Shown piece after piece: positions 46,201-53,484 of a stretch of 53,484 nucleotides of DNA (its first letter is position 1; every line of letters begins with the position of its first letter). The position numbers and the translations under genes are program-made. A model generated the notes under the pieces. The model saw nothing but the letters and a program-made list of their open reading frames with translations, did not search any database and was not told the origin of the DNA. Source of the DNA: an uncultured Parabacteroides sp. (GTDB taxonomy: Bacteria > Bacteroidota > Bacteroidia > Bacteroidales > Tannerellaceae); assembly GCA_934725305.1 (NCBI GenBank), contig CAKVBA010000016.1, positions 1-53,484 on the forward strand. Reading direction: 5' to 3'.

Positions 46201-46982
46201 GCCAAATCAGCCAGATAGGGCTTCATATCGGCGGCACCAAACGAACAGTTCAAACCAATGCTGACAATATTGGTATGCTGCACAGAGGCCAGAAATGCCA
46301 TCAAGGTCTGACCCGAAAAGGTTCGTCCTCCCTGAGCTGAGAGAGTCAATGACAACATCACCGGAAGTTCTGCCCCTTTCTCTTTCAACACAGTCTCTGC
46401 GGCCTCCAAACCAGCCTTCACATTTAATGTGTCAAAGGTTGTCTCAAATAAAATAATATCAACGCCACCATCAATCAGGGCTTCAACCTGCTCTTTATAG
46501 GCATGATAGAGATCCATGTAAGTAACCGCGCGATAGGCCGGATCACCGACGTCGGGACTCATAGAGGCCGTCTTATTGGTTGGACCTAATGATCCTGCCA
46601 CAAAGATCTGACGATCGGGATGTTCGGCCATAAAGGTATCGGCCACCTCGCGAGCCAGCCGACCCGAAGCCAGGTTCATCTCACGCACATAACTCGCCAT
46701 CTCATAGTCGATCATCGACACCGCATTGGCATTGAATGTATTGGTGGCAAAAATATCGGCACCAGCCTCCAGATACTGACGGTGGATCGAGGCAATCACA
46801 TCCGGACGTGTAATACTCAAGAGGTCGTTATTTCCCTTCAGTGGCAACGAATAGTCTTTGAACCTCTCGCCACGATAATCCTCTTCGGTCAGTTTAAACC
46901 CCTGGATCATGGTTCCCATACCGCCATCCAGAATCAATATGCGCTCTTTAAAGAGCTGTAGCAACTGCTGTTTTTTATTCAT
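43281..46982 (-). CDS. metH: Cobalamin-dependent methionine synthase
   Basis: MetH methylates homocysteine to methionine from methyl-tetrahydrofolate via cobalamin. The full-length 1233-residue protein has an N-terminal homocysteine domain (zinc cysteines C309 and C310 in GGCCGT), a pterin-binding domain (about 355-610), a B12 domain with the lower axial ligand H760 in DVHDIGKN, and a C-terminal activation domain (about 920-1233). The last gene of a likely operon with smpB (36-bp gap); I see no cobalamin riboswitch in that short gap. Confidence 0.97.
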   Translation of the reverse strand: MNKKQQLLQLFKERILILDGGMGTMIQGFKLTEEDYRGERFKDYSLPLKGNNDLLSITRPDVIASIHRQYLEAGADIFATNTFNANAVSMIDYEMASYVREMNLASGRLAREVADTFMAEHPDRQIFVAGSLGPTNKTASMSPDVGDPAYRAVTYMDLYHAYKEQVEALIDGGVDIILFETTFDTLNVKAGLEAAETVLKEKGAELPVMLSLTLSAQGGRTFSGQTLMAFLASVQHTNIVSIGLNCSFGAADMKPYLADLAAHAPYYISAYPNAGLPNSFGGYDETPEKMAMHVKPFVEEGLINVLGGCCGTTPQHIARFPELVKGAKPHVPVAKAEALWLSGLELLEVKPENNFINIGERCNVAGSRKFLRLIKEGNYEEALMIARKQVEDGAQVIDINMDDGMLDAVKEMVHFLNLIAAEPDIARVPVMIDSSKWEVIEQGLMCLQGKSIVNSISLKEGEERFLQHATRIRQLGAATVVMAFDEQGQADTYERKIEICERAYRLLTEKVGFNPQDIIFDPNVLAIATGMEAHNGYGLAFIRATEWIKNNLPGAKVSGGVSNLSFSFRGNNYVREAMHSVFLYHAIAKGMDMGIVNPSTSVVYEDIEPAFRTLLEDVVLCRRPEAAEELIAYAQELHQQASAGGEAEKQEAWRESSLADRLEYALVKGVSDHLEEDLQEALKQYRYAVEIIDGPLMGGMNKVGNLFGAGKMFLPQVVKTARTMKKAVAILQPAIEAEKKAAGSSKAGKVLFATVKGDVHDIGKNIVSIVLACNNYEVVDLGVMVPADVIVRKAIEEQPDVVCLSGLITPSLDEMVHVVEEMRKAGLTIPIMVGGATTSKLHTAVKIAPHYEGPVIHVADASQNPLIAAKLLNPETRDNYLTELREEYKRLRETVEQKQKPLLSLQEARDRRLQIDWKSYVPVVPNQLGVHVLPSIPLEEVIPYIHWSFFFTAWKLGGRLSEISQIHGCDSCRASWLASFPENERAKAAEAMQLFKEASRLLDRLVRMKVDCCRAIYGLFPANSKGDDIQIGDLLLPILRQQVDNDTKVCRSLADFVMPASEGRTDYVGAFAVTGGAGLETLKAEFEAEGDSFGSLLLQTLTDRLAEATAEYLHEKIRKEFWGYAKEESLAIADLFKVKYQGVRPAMGYPSLPDQLLISSIDQLLGMSQIGIELTENGAMSPTASVSGLYIAHPASSYFMVGRVGDDQLKEYAERRRLPEAVLRSAMSRLLKA

Positions 46983-47018
46983 GTATTCAGTCTTGTTTCC
47001 TACAGAACAGACAGCATC

Positions 47019-47480
47019 TTAATGCTTGAATGCTCTATCCATTTCACGACGATCGTCACGTTCTCTGATCGAATCGCGCTTATCATATTCTTTCTTTCCC
47101 TTGGCAATAGCGATAACCAACTTTGCCAAACCTTTATCATTAATAAACAGACGTGTCGGCACAATGGTAAAACCATTATTTTGTGCAGCTGTTTCAATCT
47201 TGCGAATCTCCTTCCTATTCAGCAACAACTTACGGTCGCGACGGGCTATATGATTATTATATGTTCCGTAAAAATATTCAGCCACATACATATTCTTCAC
47301 CCACACTTCGCCCTTCTCCACCAAACAGAACGTATCAACCAGACTGGCTTTTCCTAAACGGATAGACTTGATTTCGGTTCCTGTCAATACGATACCGGCC
47401 GTAAAAGTTTCGAGCAGTTCATAATCGAACGTTGCTCTCTTATTCTTAATCAGAACGTTAGTTTTTATCTTTTCTTTCAT
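47019..47480 (-). CDS. smpB: SsrA-binding protein SmpB
   Basis: SmpB binds tmRNA and delivers it to stalled ribosomes. The 153-residue protein has the family core ([37 protein letters not shown]) and a basic C-terminal tail ([20 protein letters not shown]). The tmRNA gene itself is not in the window. Between a Yip1-like gene (12-bp gap) and metH. Confidence 0.97.
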   Translation of the reverse strand: MKEKIKTNVLIKNKRATFDYELLETFTAGIVLTGTEIKSIRLGKASLVDTFCLVEKGEVWVKNMYVAEYFYGTYNNHIARRDRKLLLNRKEIRKIETAAQNNGFTIVPTRLFINDKGLAKLVIAIAKGKKEYDKRDSIRERDDRREMDRAFKH

Positions 47481-47492
47481 GTTTACTTCTTC

Positions 47493-48059
47493 TTAAATAT
47501 GCAAACCTGGCATCAACAGAGCCAACACGAACCCGATTATCATAGGCGATAACAAGATTACGGCGGTTATTACAGTCACAAACCTCAGACGTATCTTATC
47601 TTCTACTTCTAACCAGGAACCAACTCCTTCCCATACAATATAGAATGTATAGAAAATAAATATTCGAAGAAAAAAGAAATCGGGCAACAAGGCCAACACA
47701 ATGTTCAAGGCGAACATCAAAGAGGAAGCATAACCGATAAATCGCTGCCACAGACGCAGGTCTTTGGTCCGCTTGAGCCAACTCTGCCACAATTCGTTCA
47801 TCACATAAGAGGCCAGATAAAAACCACCGAATGACGATACCAAAGTCTTGATAGCAAATTTCAATGACAACTCAACATCAAAAACCTTGTCTGAAAACGA
47901 CTTTCCCAAAAAGGCAGCCACCGTCACCATTCCAATCAGGGGATAGACAAATCGAGACAAAAACTCCTCATTGTCTTCTTTCTTCTTTGCCAACATATTC
48001 CACGCTCTTCCCGGCTGTGAAATCAGGGCAATCACTCTTTTGAATATTTCCTTATACAT
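47493..48059 (-). CDS. Yip1-family membrane protein
   Basis: A 188-residue protein with about five hydrophobic segments and an N-terminal amphipathic stretch (FKRVIALISQPGRAWNML), the opening of bacterial Yip1/DUF1282-type proteins. Function unknown. First gene of the likely Yip1-smpB-metH operon, with a -7 element on the minus strand at 48080-48087. Confidence 0.75.
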   Translation of the reverse strand: MYKEIFKRVIALISQPGRAWNMLAKKKEDNEEFLSRFVYPLIGMVTVAAFLGKSFSDKVFDVELSLKFAIKTLVSSFGGFYLASYVMNELWQSWLKRTKDLRLWQRFIGYASSLMFALNIVLALLPDFFFLRIFIFYTFYIVWEGVGSWLEVEDKIRLRFVTVITAVILLSPMIIGFVLALLMPGLHI

Positions 48060-48079
48060 CTTTTATACACTTTGAAGAA

Positions 48080-48087
48080 CAAAAATA
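48080..48087 (-). promoter_or_regulatory. -7 element TATTTTTG of the Yip1-smpB-metH operon
   Basis: CAAAAATA on the plus strand, 21 bp upstream of the Yip1-like ATG. Confidence 0.45.
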
Positions 48088-48126
48088 TAAAATTATAATC
48101 GATTTCCTGTCACCTCTTCCCTATTT

Positions 48127-48894
48127 TCAAAACAAGCTAATAGAAAATGTATCCGTCTCGGTCCATAACAAAGCCGTTGCGTCCATATTGAAGCCGCGCG
48201 GATAATTGATGACAAAACGCAGAGAATCGGCTCCTTTATTCTTCTCGGCCTTACCTATCTCGTCTAAAAACTGATCCAGCACGAAGGCTTTCTGCACAAT
48301 CATAGATTCGGTTCTGATAGTGTCGAGCTCCTGGTCTTTATAGCTTCTCAGATAAAAGTGATAAACAGGATTGTTCTCGTCACTGCTATTCTTTGCCTGC
48401 TGCGGATCATAGGTGAAAGTGAACAGATCTTTTCGTGTGGGTTGATAATCGCTGAGATTGATCTGCATAAAATAACGTCCCTTCATATAGAGGCTCTTAT
48501 CGAATGCCAATGTAACAAACTGTTCATGATCAAGCACATTCAACGTATCAACCGGAGACTGCACCAACGGTATCTTGGCAATAGTGTCGCAACGCCAAAT
48601 CTCTGCCGGATAGATTCCCTGCTCTGGAGAAGAGCCATAATCAATCCGATATTCCACCAGACAACAATCGCCCTCACGCAAATCATCACGCATCTCAAAC
48701 TCCGGTGACGAGATCAGATAACCCTGTGGAATAGAATCATCTCTCACCCACAGACTCTTACGCGGATTCTCCTGCACCACAGCCCGACGGTTACAAAATC
48801 GAATCCAATTTCCACTTTCTCCTAAGCAGGAGAAGAAAAGTGATATACTAATGGCACACATCACCCACAACGCACTCTGCTTTACTCTACTCAT
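48127..48894 (-). CDS. Lipoprotein, member 1 of a three-paralogue set
   Basis: A 255-residue predicted lipoprotein (Cys23 in LFFSCLGE). It aligns by eye to the two upstream neighbours: a GDCCLVEYRIDYGSSP block, a YHFYLRSY strand and a C-terminal FVINYPRGFN... WTETDTF ending. No known family is recognised with confidence. It follows member 2 by 17 bp; the pair is probably one transcript. It is likely outer-membrane anchored. Confidence 0.72.
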   Translation of the reverse strand: MSRVKQSALWVMCAISISLFFSCLGESGNWIRFCNRRAVVQENPRKSLWVRDDSIPQGYLISSPEFEMRDDLREGDCCLVEYRIDYGSSPEQGIYPAEIWRCDTIAKIPLVQSPVDTLNVLDHEQFVTLAFDKSLYMKGRYFMQINLSDYQPTRKDLFTFTYDPQQAKNSSDENNPVYHFYLRSYKDQELDTIRTESMIVQKAFVLDQFLDEIGKAEKNKGADSLRFVINYPRGFNMDATALLWTETDTFSISLF

Positions 48895-48911
48895 TGTCTA
48901 TCTCCTTTCTT

Positions 48912-49676
48912 TCATTTCACCTGTAATGGCTCTGTTACTGTCCATGAGAACTGTGTGCTATCAGCCGCATTGATGGCATTGATATAATGAATAGCCACAA
49001 ACAATCCTCTTTCAATAGAGACTCCTCGATTTCGCAATGAATCAAACCATGGATCTAATTGAAAGGCATTCAAGGCAAAATACACCTCCTCTTCCGTATC
49101 CGGCTGCTGCGCCTCTTGGGCCACAGCTCTCAGATAAAGCGGATAAACCTGACGACCGTCCACCTCAACAGGCTTCTCTTCAGGATTGAAAGACAAATGC
49201 CAAGCTGCTGATGTGTTTCCTTTAGACACATACAACGAGGGCAAAAACAGATAATTATCTATAATATCAAAATAGGTCTGCGTATCGGGTAACGGAGACA
49301 AGGCATAAGGCAACGGCAATTCATCCGGCAACAACTGCTCCTTCTGAATAGCTTCAGCCTGCACAGCCTGTTGGTTCACTTGCGTCTGATGAGCAATCTG
49401 AACCGTATAATATCCATTCCCTTCCACATTCATGGTCTCAGGATTCCCTCGGTTATAGGTAAAATCAACCACCAGGCACTGACCTGAGGCATTGGAGCTA
49501 AGCCCTTTATCATAGATCAAGCCATAACGGGTATTGGCAACCATCACACCATTGACAGACTTTGTCACAGCCGGAATCTCCCCCGGAGCAAAGGCCGTAT
49601 TGACCTCATTCAGACAGGAGGTAAACAACCCCATTGTTGCCAAAGCAACAGACACACACTTAAAAACGTACTTCAT
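48912..49676 (-). CDS. Lipoprotein, member 2 of a three-paralogue set
   Basis: A 254-residue predicted lipoprotein (Cys21 in LFTSCLNE). It shares GQCLVVDFTYNRGNP, YPLYLRAVAQ and a closing HYINAINAADSTQFSWTV with members 1 and 3. The start is ATG 49676; a TTG at 49682 would add two residues. It has its own -7 element (TATCTTTG, minus, 49705-49712), so members 1-2 can be transcribed apart from the sigma operon. Confidence 0.72.
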   Translation of the reverse strand: MKYVFKCVSVALATMGLFTSCLNEVNTAFAPGEIPAVTKSVNGVMVANTRYGLIYDKGLSSNASGQCLVVDFTYNRGNPETMNVEGNGYYTVQIAHQTQVNQQAVQAEAIQKEQLLPDELPLPYALSPLPDTQTYFDIIDNYLFLPSLYVSKGNTSAAWHLSFNPEEKPVEVDGRQVYPLYLRAVAQEAQQPDTEEEVYFALNAFQLDPWFDSLRNRGVSIERGLFVAIHYINAINAADSTQFSWTVTEPLQVK

Positions 49677-49704
49677 TCTCAAATTACACTATTTCTCTCA
49701 TACA

Positions 49705-49712
49705 CAAAGATA
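49705..49712 (-). promoter_or_regulatory. -7 element TATCTTTG upstream of lipoprotein 2
   Basis: CAAAGATA on the plus strand, 28 bp before the ATG. An inverted repeat ATCCGAC/GTCGGAT (49794-49800, 49824-49830) lies about 85 bp upstream and might be a regulator site. Confidence 0.45.
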
Positions 49713-49877
49713 CTACACTTCAGATGATACAGAAAACAGATTGACAAAAAAAGACAATGTTCCATCATTGCAAACCGCCGTGTTGCGTTCAAGATCCGAC
49801 ATCGGTTATTTCTCTCTGCAAACGTCGGATTGTCTCGTCTTCATTGACTTACAATTTGTTAACCTTGACACAACTTA

Positions 49878-49919
49878 AAAGGGATTGCATCAAAACAACC
49901 CTTTTGACACAATCCCTTT
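49878..49919 (-). terminator. Intrinsic terminator after lipoprotein 3
   Basis: AAAGGGATTGCATCAAAA (49878-49895) pairs with 49902-49919. Two pairs are mismatched on the plus strand and are G.U wobbles on the minus strand, matching the minus-strand gene that ends at 49944. It separates the sigma operon from lipoproteins 2 and 1. Confidence 0.8.
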
Positions 49920-49943
49920 ATTAAAAACTATATAGTTCGAATA

Positions 49944-50738
49944 TTACTTCTTAGAAGCCTCAAACTGAATAGGTGTTGAATAATCCCATTCCAAATCTGT
50001 TCTATCATTTTCGTTGATTGTCTTCAGATAAGCAATGCGAATATTGAATTTTTTATTACCATCGGAATATTCTTTTGAGTTGATATGCTCCAAGATGTGC
50101 TTAGCCGGATAAGCATTTAACTGACCCTTCAAGCTTGACGGAGTTTTGCCATCAGCCACCTTTTCTGCACGCAAAAAGAAGGTATAAGTGTTATATCCTC
50201 TTTCTCTTACCGGCTGCTGAGCCATATCGTAATACATGTGCCATTCGTTTTTCTGTTCAGACAAACCTTTGTATGAAGAGGTCAAGAACATCACACCATC
50301 GATACTCGGAGCGAAGTCCACACCCAATGATGTCTTTGCGATAGGGTTTTCCAATACAAACTCATTTTCGCTCAGCAATTTTGTAGTATCAGCTTTTATC
50401 ATTTCAATGTTCACCTTGTTGATAAGTGCAGGTTCGCCTGTCACTGTAACATAAGTATAACCATTTGAATAGTCATTGGCGTTATTAGGATTACTAGAAT
50501 CGTACAAACAGTTAAACTGAATGCAGTCACCCAAAGCAAACCCCTTGTTTATAATCTCCTCATTATAAACGTCGCCAATTGAGGTGCGAACAATCTGCTT
50601 GAAATTCTTGTCGCTGGTTCTTACTACACCCAACAGACCACTCCAGTTCTGCTTCATGCTTCCGGCATCATCACCCAAACAAGAGGTCAACAACATAAGG
50701 GCTGCTGCAGCCACTCCACAAAGATTAAACTTCTTCAT
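49944..50738 (-). CDS. Lipoprotein, member 3 of a three-paralogue set
   Basis: A 264-residue predicted lipoprotein (Cys20 in LLTSCLGDD). It contains GDCIQFNCLYDSSNP, YTFFLRAEKV and a C-terminal AYLKTINENDRTDLEWDY that line up with members 1 and 2. It follows the anti-sigma gene by 57 bp and ends at a terminator, so it is probably the last gene of the sigma operon. The function is unknown; by analogy with neighbouring lipoproteins in similar loci it could be a target or partner of the regulator. Confidence 0.72.
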   Translation of the reverse strand: MKKFNLCGVAAAALMLLTSCLGDDAGSMKQNWSGLLGVVRTSDKNFKQIVRTSIGDVYNEEIINKGFALGDCIQFNCLYDSSNPNNANDYSNGYTYVTVTGEPALINKVNIEMIKADTTKLLSENEFVLENPIAKTSLGVDFAPSIDGVMFLTSSYKGLSEQKNEWHMYYDMAQQPVRERGYNTYTFFLRAEKVADGKTPSSLKGQLNAYPAKHILEHINSKEYSDGNKKFNIRIAYLKTINENDRTDLEWDYSTPIQFEASKK

Positions 50739-50795
50739 TTTTCTCTTTCTTTTTAAATTTATTCTATCTAATTAATTTCAATTTCGTTTTCCTTT

Positions 50796-52019
50796 TTAAA
50801 AGCCCAATCGGAAACCTAACTGCAAACTTACATTAAACGGCTTCTCTGAATGGATAGTCTCTATATGACTGCCATTATCAAAATAGTAGCTGGCTCCTAC
50901 CTCGGCAAAGGCATTGACAAATCGCCACACAGGATAACTGACTCCGGTTGCTGTATTGACCGACCAAAGCCACTCCTTCATCCTCACATGATTGTTACGA
51001 CAAGTAATCTCTTGATTGTTATCATTATAGATACGCGAAGAGAGTGAGCCGGCCACATTTACCTCTGTCATAGCTCCTGCCGACAGATAAAACACAAAGC
51101 GATTCCATTCGGCCAACTTATAACTCAACGAAACAGGCAGACCAATGAAGTGCAACTTCTGTTTGGTACGTCCATAATAATCGCCATTCGTGGTCCATTC
51201 CGATTGAAGGAAGGAATAATTTAGCCCCAACTGCAACGACAAACGGTCTGTCAGATAACGGCTTGCCGATAATCCGAATGAAACAGGTGTTTTATGACGA
51301 ATGTCCGTCTTAGGCAACTCCTTATTGAAATAGGGAGCATTCATCAGCATCAAGCTTTCACTACGCAACGATGTGCTGTTCATCACATAAGAAGGAACCA
51401 TATTATCAGCTCCCATAGACAAACTTCCGGCGCCCATACCAAAGCCCCACTTACGCTTACGAGGTTTCTCCTGATAAACGGATTGTCTCACGGATTGAGT
51501 CTCTTGATAAACATCGGTCACTTCGGCTGAACGATCTTGTGCATTGACAGCCATCGACATCTCTTGCTCCGGCTCTTCTATTATCTCAGCCTCAGCAGCC
51601 TCAGCCACAACTGTCTTTTCTATAGGCATCACACCTTGGGCCATAGCCACACGACGCATCCCTATACGTGCCTTAAGAGAACGCGGCTCCTGCTTCTCCT
51701 GCTCGGCAGAGACAACAGCAATAGGATCTTTAACCGGAACCGTCTCTGGCTTAGCCAACTCATTCAGATCCTTTATTTCCTCTACTACAGTTGAAGGAAT
51801 CACTTCACGGGTGGACCAATAAACGCCTCCGGTCACCATCAGCAACAACACCGCCGCTGCAGCTGCCCAGTAATAGAGTCTGTTTCTAAAAGGTACCACA
51901 TTGCTATCAGACAAACGATTGGCTATCGCCTCCCAGTCTTCCGGTTCCGTGTCCACCTCAAAATCATACAACTTTGAGCGAAACAGTTCTTCTACATTAT
52001 GTTCATCTTTATCCTTCAT
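50796..52019 (-). CDS. Dual-membrane-spanning anti-sigma factor (Dma-like)
   Basis: A 407-residue protein with three parts: an N-terminal cytoplasmic anti-sigma-like region (residues 1-46, DWEAIANRLSDSN), one TM helix (about 48-67, YYWAAAAAVLLLMVTGGVYW), a flexible periplasmic linker (about 70-190, rich in E, A and V), and a C-terminal outer-membrane beta-barrel (about 195-407, ending SLQLGFRLGF). This inner-to-outer-membrane layout was described in Bacteroides thetaiotaomicron as the Dma family, which holds an ECF sigma factor and controls outer-membrane vesiculation. Here the pairing with the sigma gene 3 bp upstream fits that model. Confidence 0.8.
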   Translation of the reverse strand: MKDKDEHNVEELFRSKLYDFEVDTEPEDWEAIANRLSDSNVVPFRNRLYYWAAAAAVLLLMVTGGVYWSTREVIPSTVVEEIKDLNELAKPETVPVKDPIAVVSAEQEKQEPRSLKARIGMRRVAMAQGVMPIEKTVVAEAAEAEIIEEPEQEMSMAVNAQDRSAEVTDVYQETQSVRQSVYQEKPRKRKWGFGMGAGSLSMGADNMVPSYVMNSTSLRSESLMLMNAPYFNKELPKTDIRHKTPVSFGLSASRYLTDRLSLQLGLNYSFLQSEWTTNGDYYGRTKQKLHFIGLPVSLSYKLAEWNRFVFYLSAGAMTEVNVAGSLSSRIYNDNNQEITCRNNHVRMKEWLWSVNTATGVSYPVWRFVNAFAEVGASYYFDNGSHIETIHSEKPFNVSLQLGFRLGF

Positions 52020-52022
52020 TTC

Positions 52023-52550
52023 TCAATACAATGCTTTGATCTTACGTTGTAACAATTGTCTGGCTCTCAAGAACTGTGATCGCGAAGTGCTTTCCGATAT
52101 ATCCAACATCTCACCAATCTCTTTATGAGAATATCCTTCAACGGCAAAAAGGTTGAATACTGTACGGAATCCGGCAGGCAACTCCTGCACCAACCGCATC
52201 AATTCGGCTGCCGATAAATCAGAAATAGCTGAACTATCAGGTTGTGTCAACTCGGCGACAGAATCCAAGCCAGTCGCTTCGCGCAATACATCCGAACGGC
52301 GCAAATATTCCAAAACACAATTGACAAAGACCCTACGCAACCATCCTTCGAATGAACCGATGCCTGTATAAGTGTCTATGTTTGTAAACACCTTGACAAA
52401 GCCATCTTGAAGCAAATCACGAGCAGTCTCCCTGTCGTTGACATAACGCAGGCAAACCCCCATCATTTTACGGGAATACAGATCATATAACTCTTTCTGA
52501 GCACGCCTCTCCCCTCTTCTACAACCCACTATCAGTTGTTGTTCATCCAT
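52023..52550 (-). CDS. ECF sigma factor paired with the Dma-like protein
   Basis: A 175-residue extracytoplasmic-function sigma-70 factor: sigma2 region (YDLYSRKMMGVCLRYV ... TARDLLQDGFVKVF, residues ~22-56) and sigma4 region (YSHKEIGEMLDISESTSRSQFLRARQLL, ~140-168). It directs RNA polymerase to envelope-stress-type promoters. It overlaps no gene but is only 3 bp from the Dma-like gene, indicating an operon. Upstream on the minus strand is a TATCTTTG -7 element (52656-52663), so basal expression appears to use the primary sigma. Confidence 0.93.
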   Translation of the reverse strand: MDEQQLIVGCRRGERRAQKELYDLYSRKMMGVCLRYVNDRETARDLLQDGFVKVFTNIDTYTGIGSFEGWLRRVFVNCVLEYLRRSDVLREATGLDSVAELTQPDSSAISDLSAAELMRLVQELPAGFRTVFNLFAVEGYSHKEIGEMLDISESTSRSQFLRARQLLQRKIKALY

Positions 52551-52655
52551 TCAATTGTTACTTGAAGTCTCCCTATTTCCAGAGACCATTCACTTTATAT
52601 GATGTATAAACAGGCAAAAACGTTGCATGCACATCATTTTTTTATAAAATCGATG

Positions 52656-52663
52656 CAAAGATA
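52656..52663 (-). promoter_or_regulatory. -7 element TATCTTTG of the ECF sigma operon
   Basis: CAAAGATA on the plus strand, about 105 bp before the sigma ATG. No clear -33 match. Confidence 0.45.
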
Positions 52664-52855
52664 AGAAGCTTCCGCCGAGAAATAGCTAAATATTCCAATT
52701 GTTTAGTGATTTAATGTAACCCGTTGGCAGAATTAAATGATAAAAACAACTTGGTCTGGACTATCCAATCCCCAACAGACACTACAGCCTTTTTCCAACA
52801 CTGTTTGAACGGCATTAGAAAAAAGGTTGTATAAGAACATTCGTTGGGATAACGA

Positions 52856-52872
52856 CACCCTCAATGAGGGTG
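52856..52872. other. Near-perfect 8-bp palindrome CACCCTCA-A-TGAGGGTG
   Basis: Two 8-bp arms separated by one base form a dyad symmetric site (52856-52863, 52865-52872) in the intergenic region upstream of the sigma operon. It could be a protein-binding site; the one-nt loop makes an RNA hairpin unlikely. Nothing else was seen in 52664-52902. Confidence 0.4.
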
Positions 52873-52902
52873 CCTTGGTGATTTACGTATAACAAATATA
52901 AA

Positions 52903-53264
52903 AAATACAATAAGCCTACAAGCATTCGGGAGGTCATTAAGCTTATCAAAAAAGATTAGTTTATTTCCGAAAATTGGGAGCCTACTCAATCCGAACGGAG
53001 TGCCTATCCAATTTGAACGGAGTCCTTACCCAATTTGAACGGAGTCCTTACCCAATTTCAAAAAAGTCCCTATCCTTTTTTCAAAAAGTCTATGCCCTTT
53101 CCCAAAGGATATATAAACCATTGAAATACAGTCAATAAATCCATTTAAAAGAATATCTATACCAAGCTAAATTCATCTATCAAGCCCAACGGATTCGTCC
53201 GTTGCTTCATATGGATTTGCTATCTATTTTATCGCACAACGATCCTAATAAAATTACAATAACT
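52903..53264. repeat. Dispersed element carrying a 22-bp tandem array (array D)
   Basis: It opens AAATACAATAAGCC, has eight 22-bp units in phase from 52965 to 53140 (three with CAATTTGAACGGAGTCCTTA type sequence), then the conserved flank with a 7-bp hairpin CAACGGA/TCCGTTG (53187-53193, 53198-53204), and ends near ACAATAACT. Homologous to 29717-30060. Confidence 0.75.
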
Positions 53265-53370
53265 TTTCACAGGACGTTGCGGTGGGCAGTGGAAAACCTT
53301 GGTCCTTCAGCTCGTTATAGAAATCGAATTGTTGACCCATAGATTTGGATAGCCCATTTGTTTTTATCTA

Positions 53371-53484
53371 TCAACGCCAACAGTTTACACAATAATTAAC
53401 AAAAAACTGTTCGTAAGCCTCCGGTGAACCACGTATTTCGCAATAGAAACAATTAGTCCCGGTTCGGTACGATTCGTTCAGATT
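53371..53484 (-). CDS. 3' end of a Cys-rich protein gene entering from the right (partial)
   Basis: On the minus strand, 37 codons are open from the window edge to a TGA at 53371. The residues include NCFYCEIRG and VNYCVNCWR, two CxxC pairs about 16 residues apart, as in zinc-ribbon ends. It could be a real gene fragment or a chance frame; the rest lies outside the window. A further short minus-strand frame (53254-53340) follows and may be a remnant. Confidence 0.35.
   Translation of the reverse strand, partial: NLNESYRTGTNCFYCEIRGSPEAYEQFFVNYCVNCWR

Noticed and set aside
46983..47018. Cobalamin riboswitch for metH
   Set aside because: Only 36 bp separate smpB and metH, far too short, and none is visible upstream of the operon start.

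Overview
The window looks like a chromosomal segment from a Bacteroidales bacterium, probably Parabacteroides or a close relative. Gene content is typical of the order: two-membrane lipoproteins, TamB, Wza/Wzz/Wzi export proteins, a CvfB-like S1 protein, single-chain GcvP and full-length cobalamin MetH. Many genes are preceded by the Bacteroidota -7 promoter element TAnnTTTG, one with a well-placed -33 TTTG, and Shine-Dalgarno sequences are weak. The genus is an inference. No rRNA, tRNA, CRISPR array or intact insertion sequence was found.

Layout. 1-7896 (+): a DUF418 membrane protein, a DUF3298 lipoprotein, rsmG overlapping an MBL-fold hydrolase, gcvP and a lipoprotein glycosidase-like gene. 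8125-9120: an Rpn/PD-(D/E)XK 'putative transposase' nuclease. 9121-11052: 1.9 kb without a convincing protein gene, holding an eroded MITE-like copy, an 11-bp tandem repeat and four tandem ~372-bp units. 11053-26346: a lipoprotein phosphoesterase and a surface-polysaccharide locus made of two convergent operons (+: GT4, epimerase, GT2, Wzy; -: Wza, Wzz, a nucleotidyltransferase/PLP-enzyme fusion, an ornithine-cyclodeaminase-like enzyme, Wzx, LicD, WecB, GT4). 26722-47480: housekeeping genes (cvfB, lepA, TPR protein, wzi, pncC, tsaD, tamB, lipB, mtgA, a Nudix-type regulator, metH, smpB). 47493-52550 (-): a Yip1-like protein, three related lipoproteins, a predicted dual-membrane-spanning anti-sigma factor and its ECF sigma factor.

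The most interesting signal is at 9496-10938. Each of four tandem copies carries, on the minus strand, a promoter-like pair (TTTG, 21 bp, TACTTTG), about 170 nt with conserved hairpins, and an intrinsic terminator. Several stem positions that are A.C mismatches when read on the plus strand become G.U wobbles on the minus strand, including differences between copies. This points to a tandem family of minus-strand structured small RNAs.

Two dispersed repeat families fill many of the other gaps. One is a ~190-bp MITE-like element with ends related to CCCAATTCGGTCATTAGA (five loci). The other is an element of about 350 bp carrying a strict 22-bp-period tandem array (four loci).

In the polysaccharide locus, the fusion enzyme, LicD and the cyclodeaminase-like gene together suggest decoration of the glycan with a CDP-activated phospho-amino-alcohol or similar group. 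The sigma/anti-sigma pair followed by three paralogous lipoproteins looks like an envelope-sensing regulatory module.
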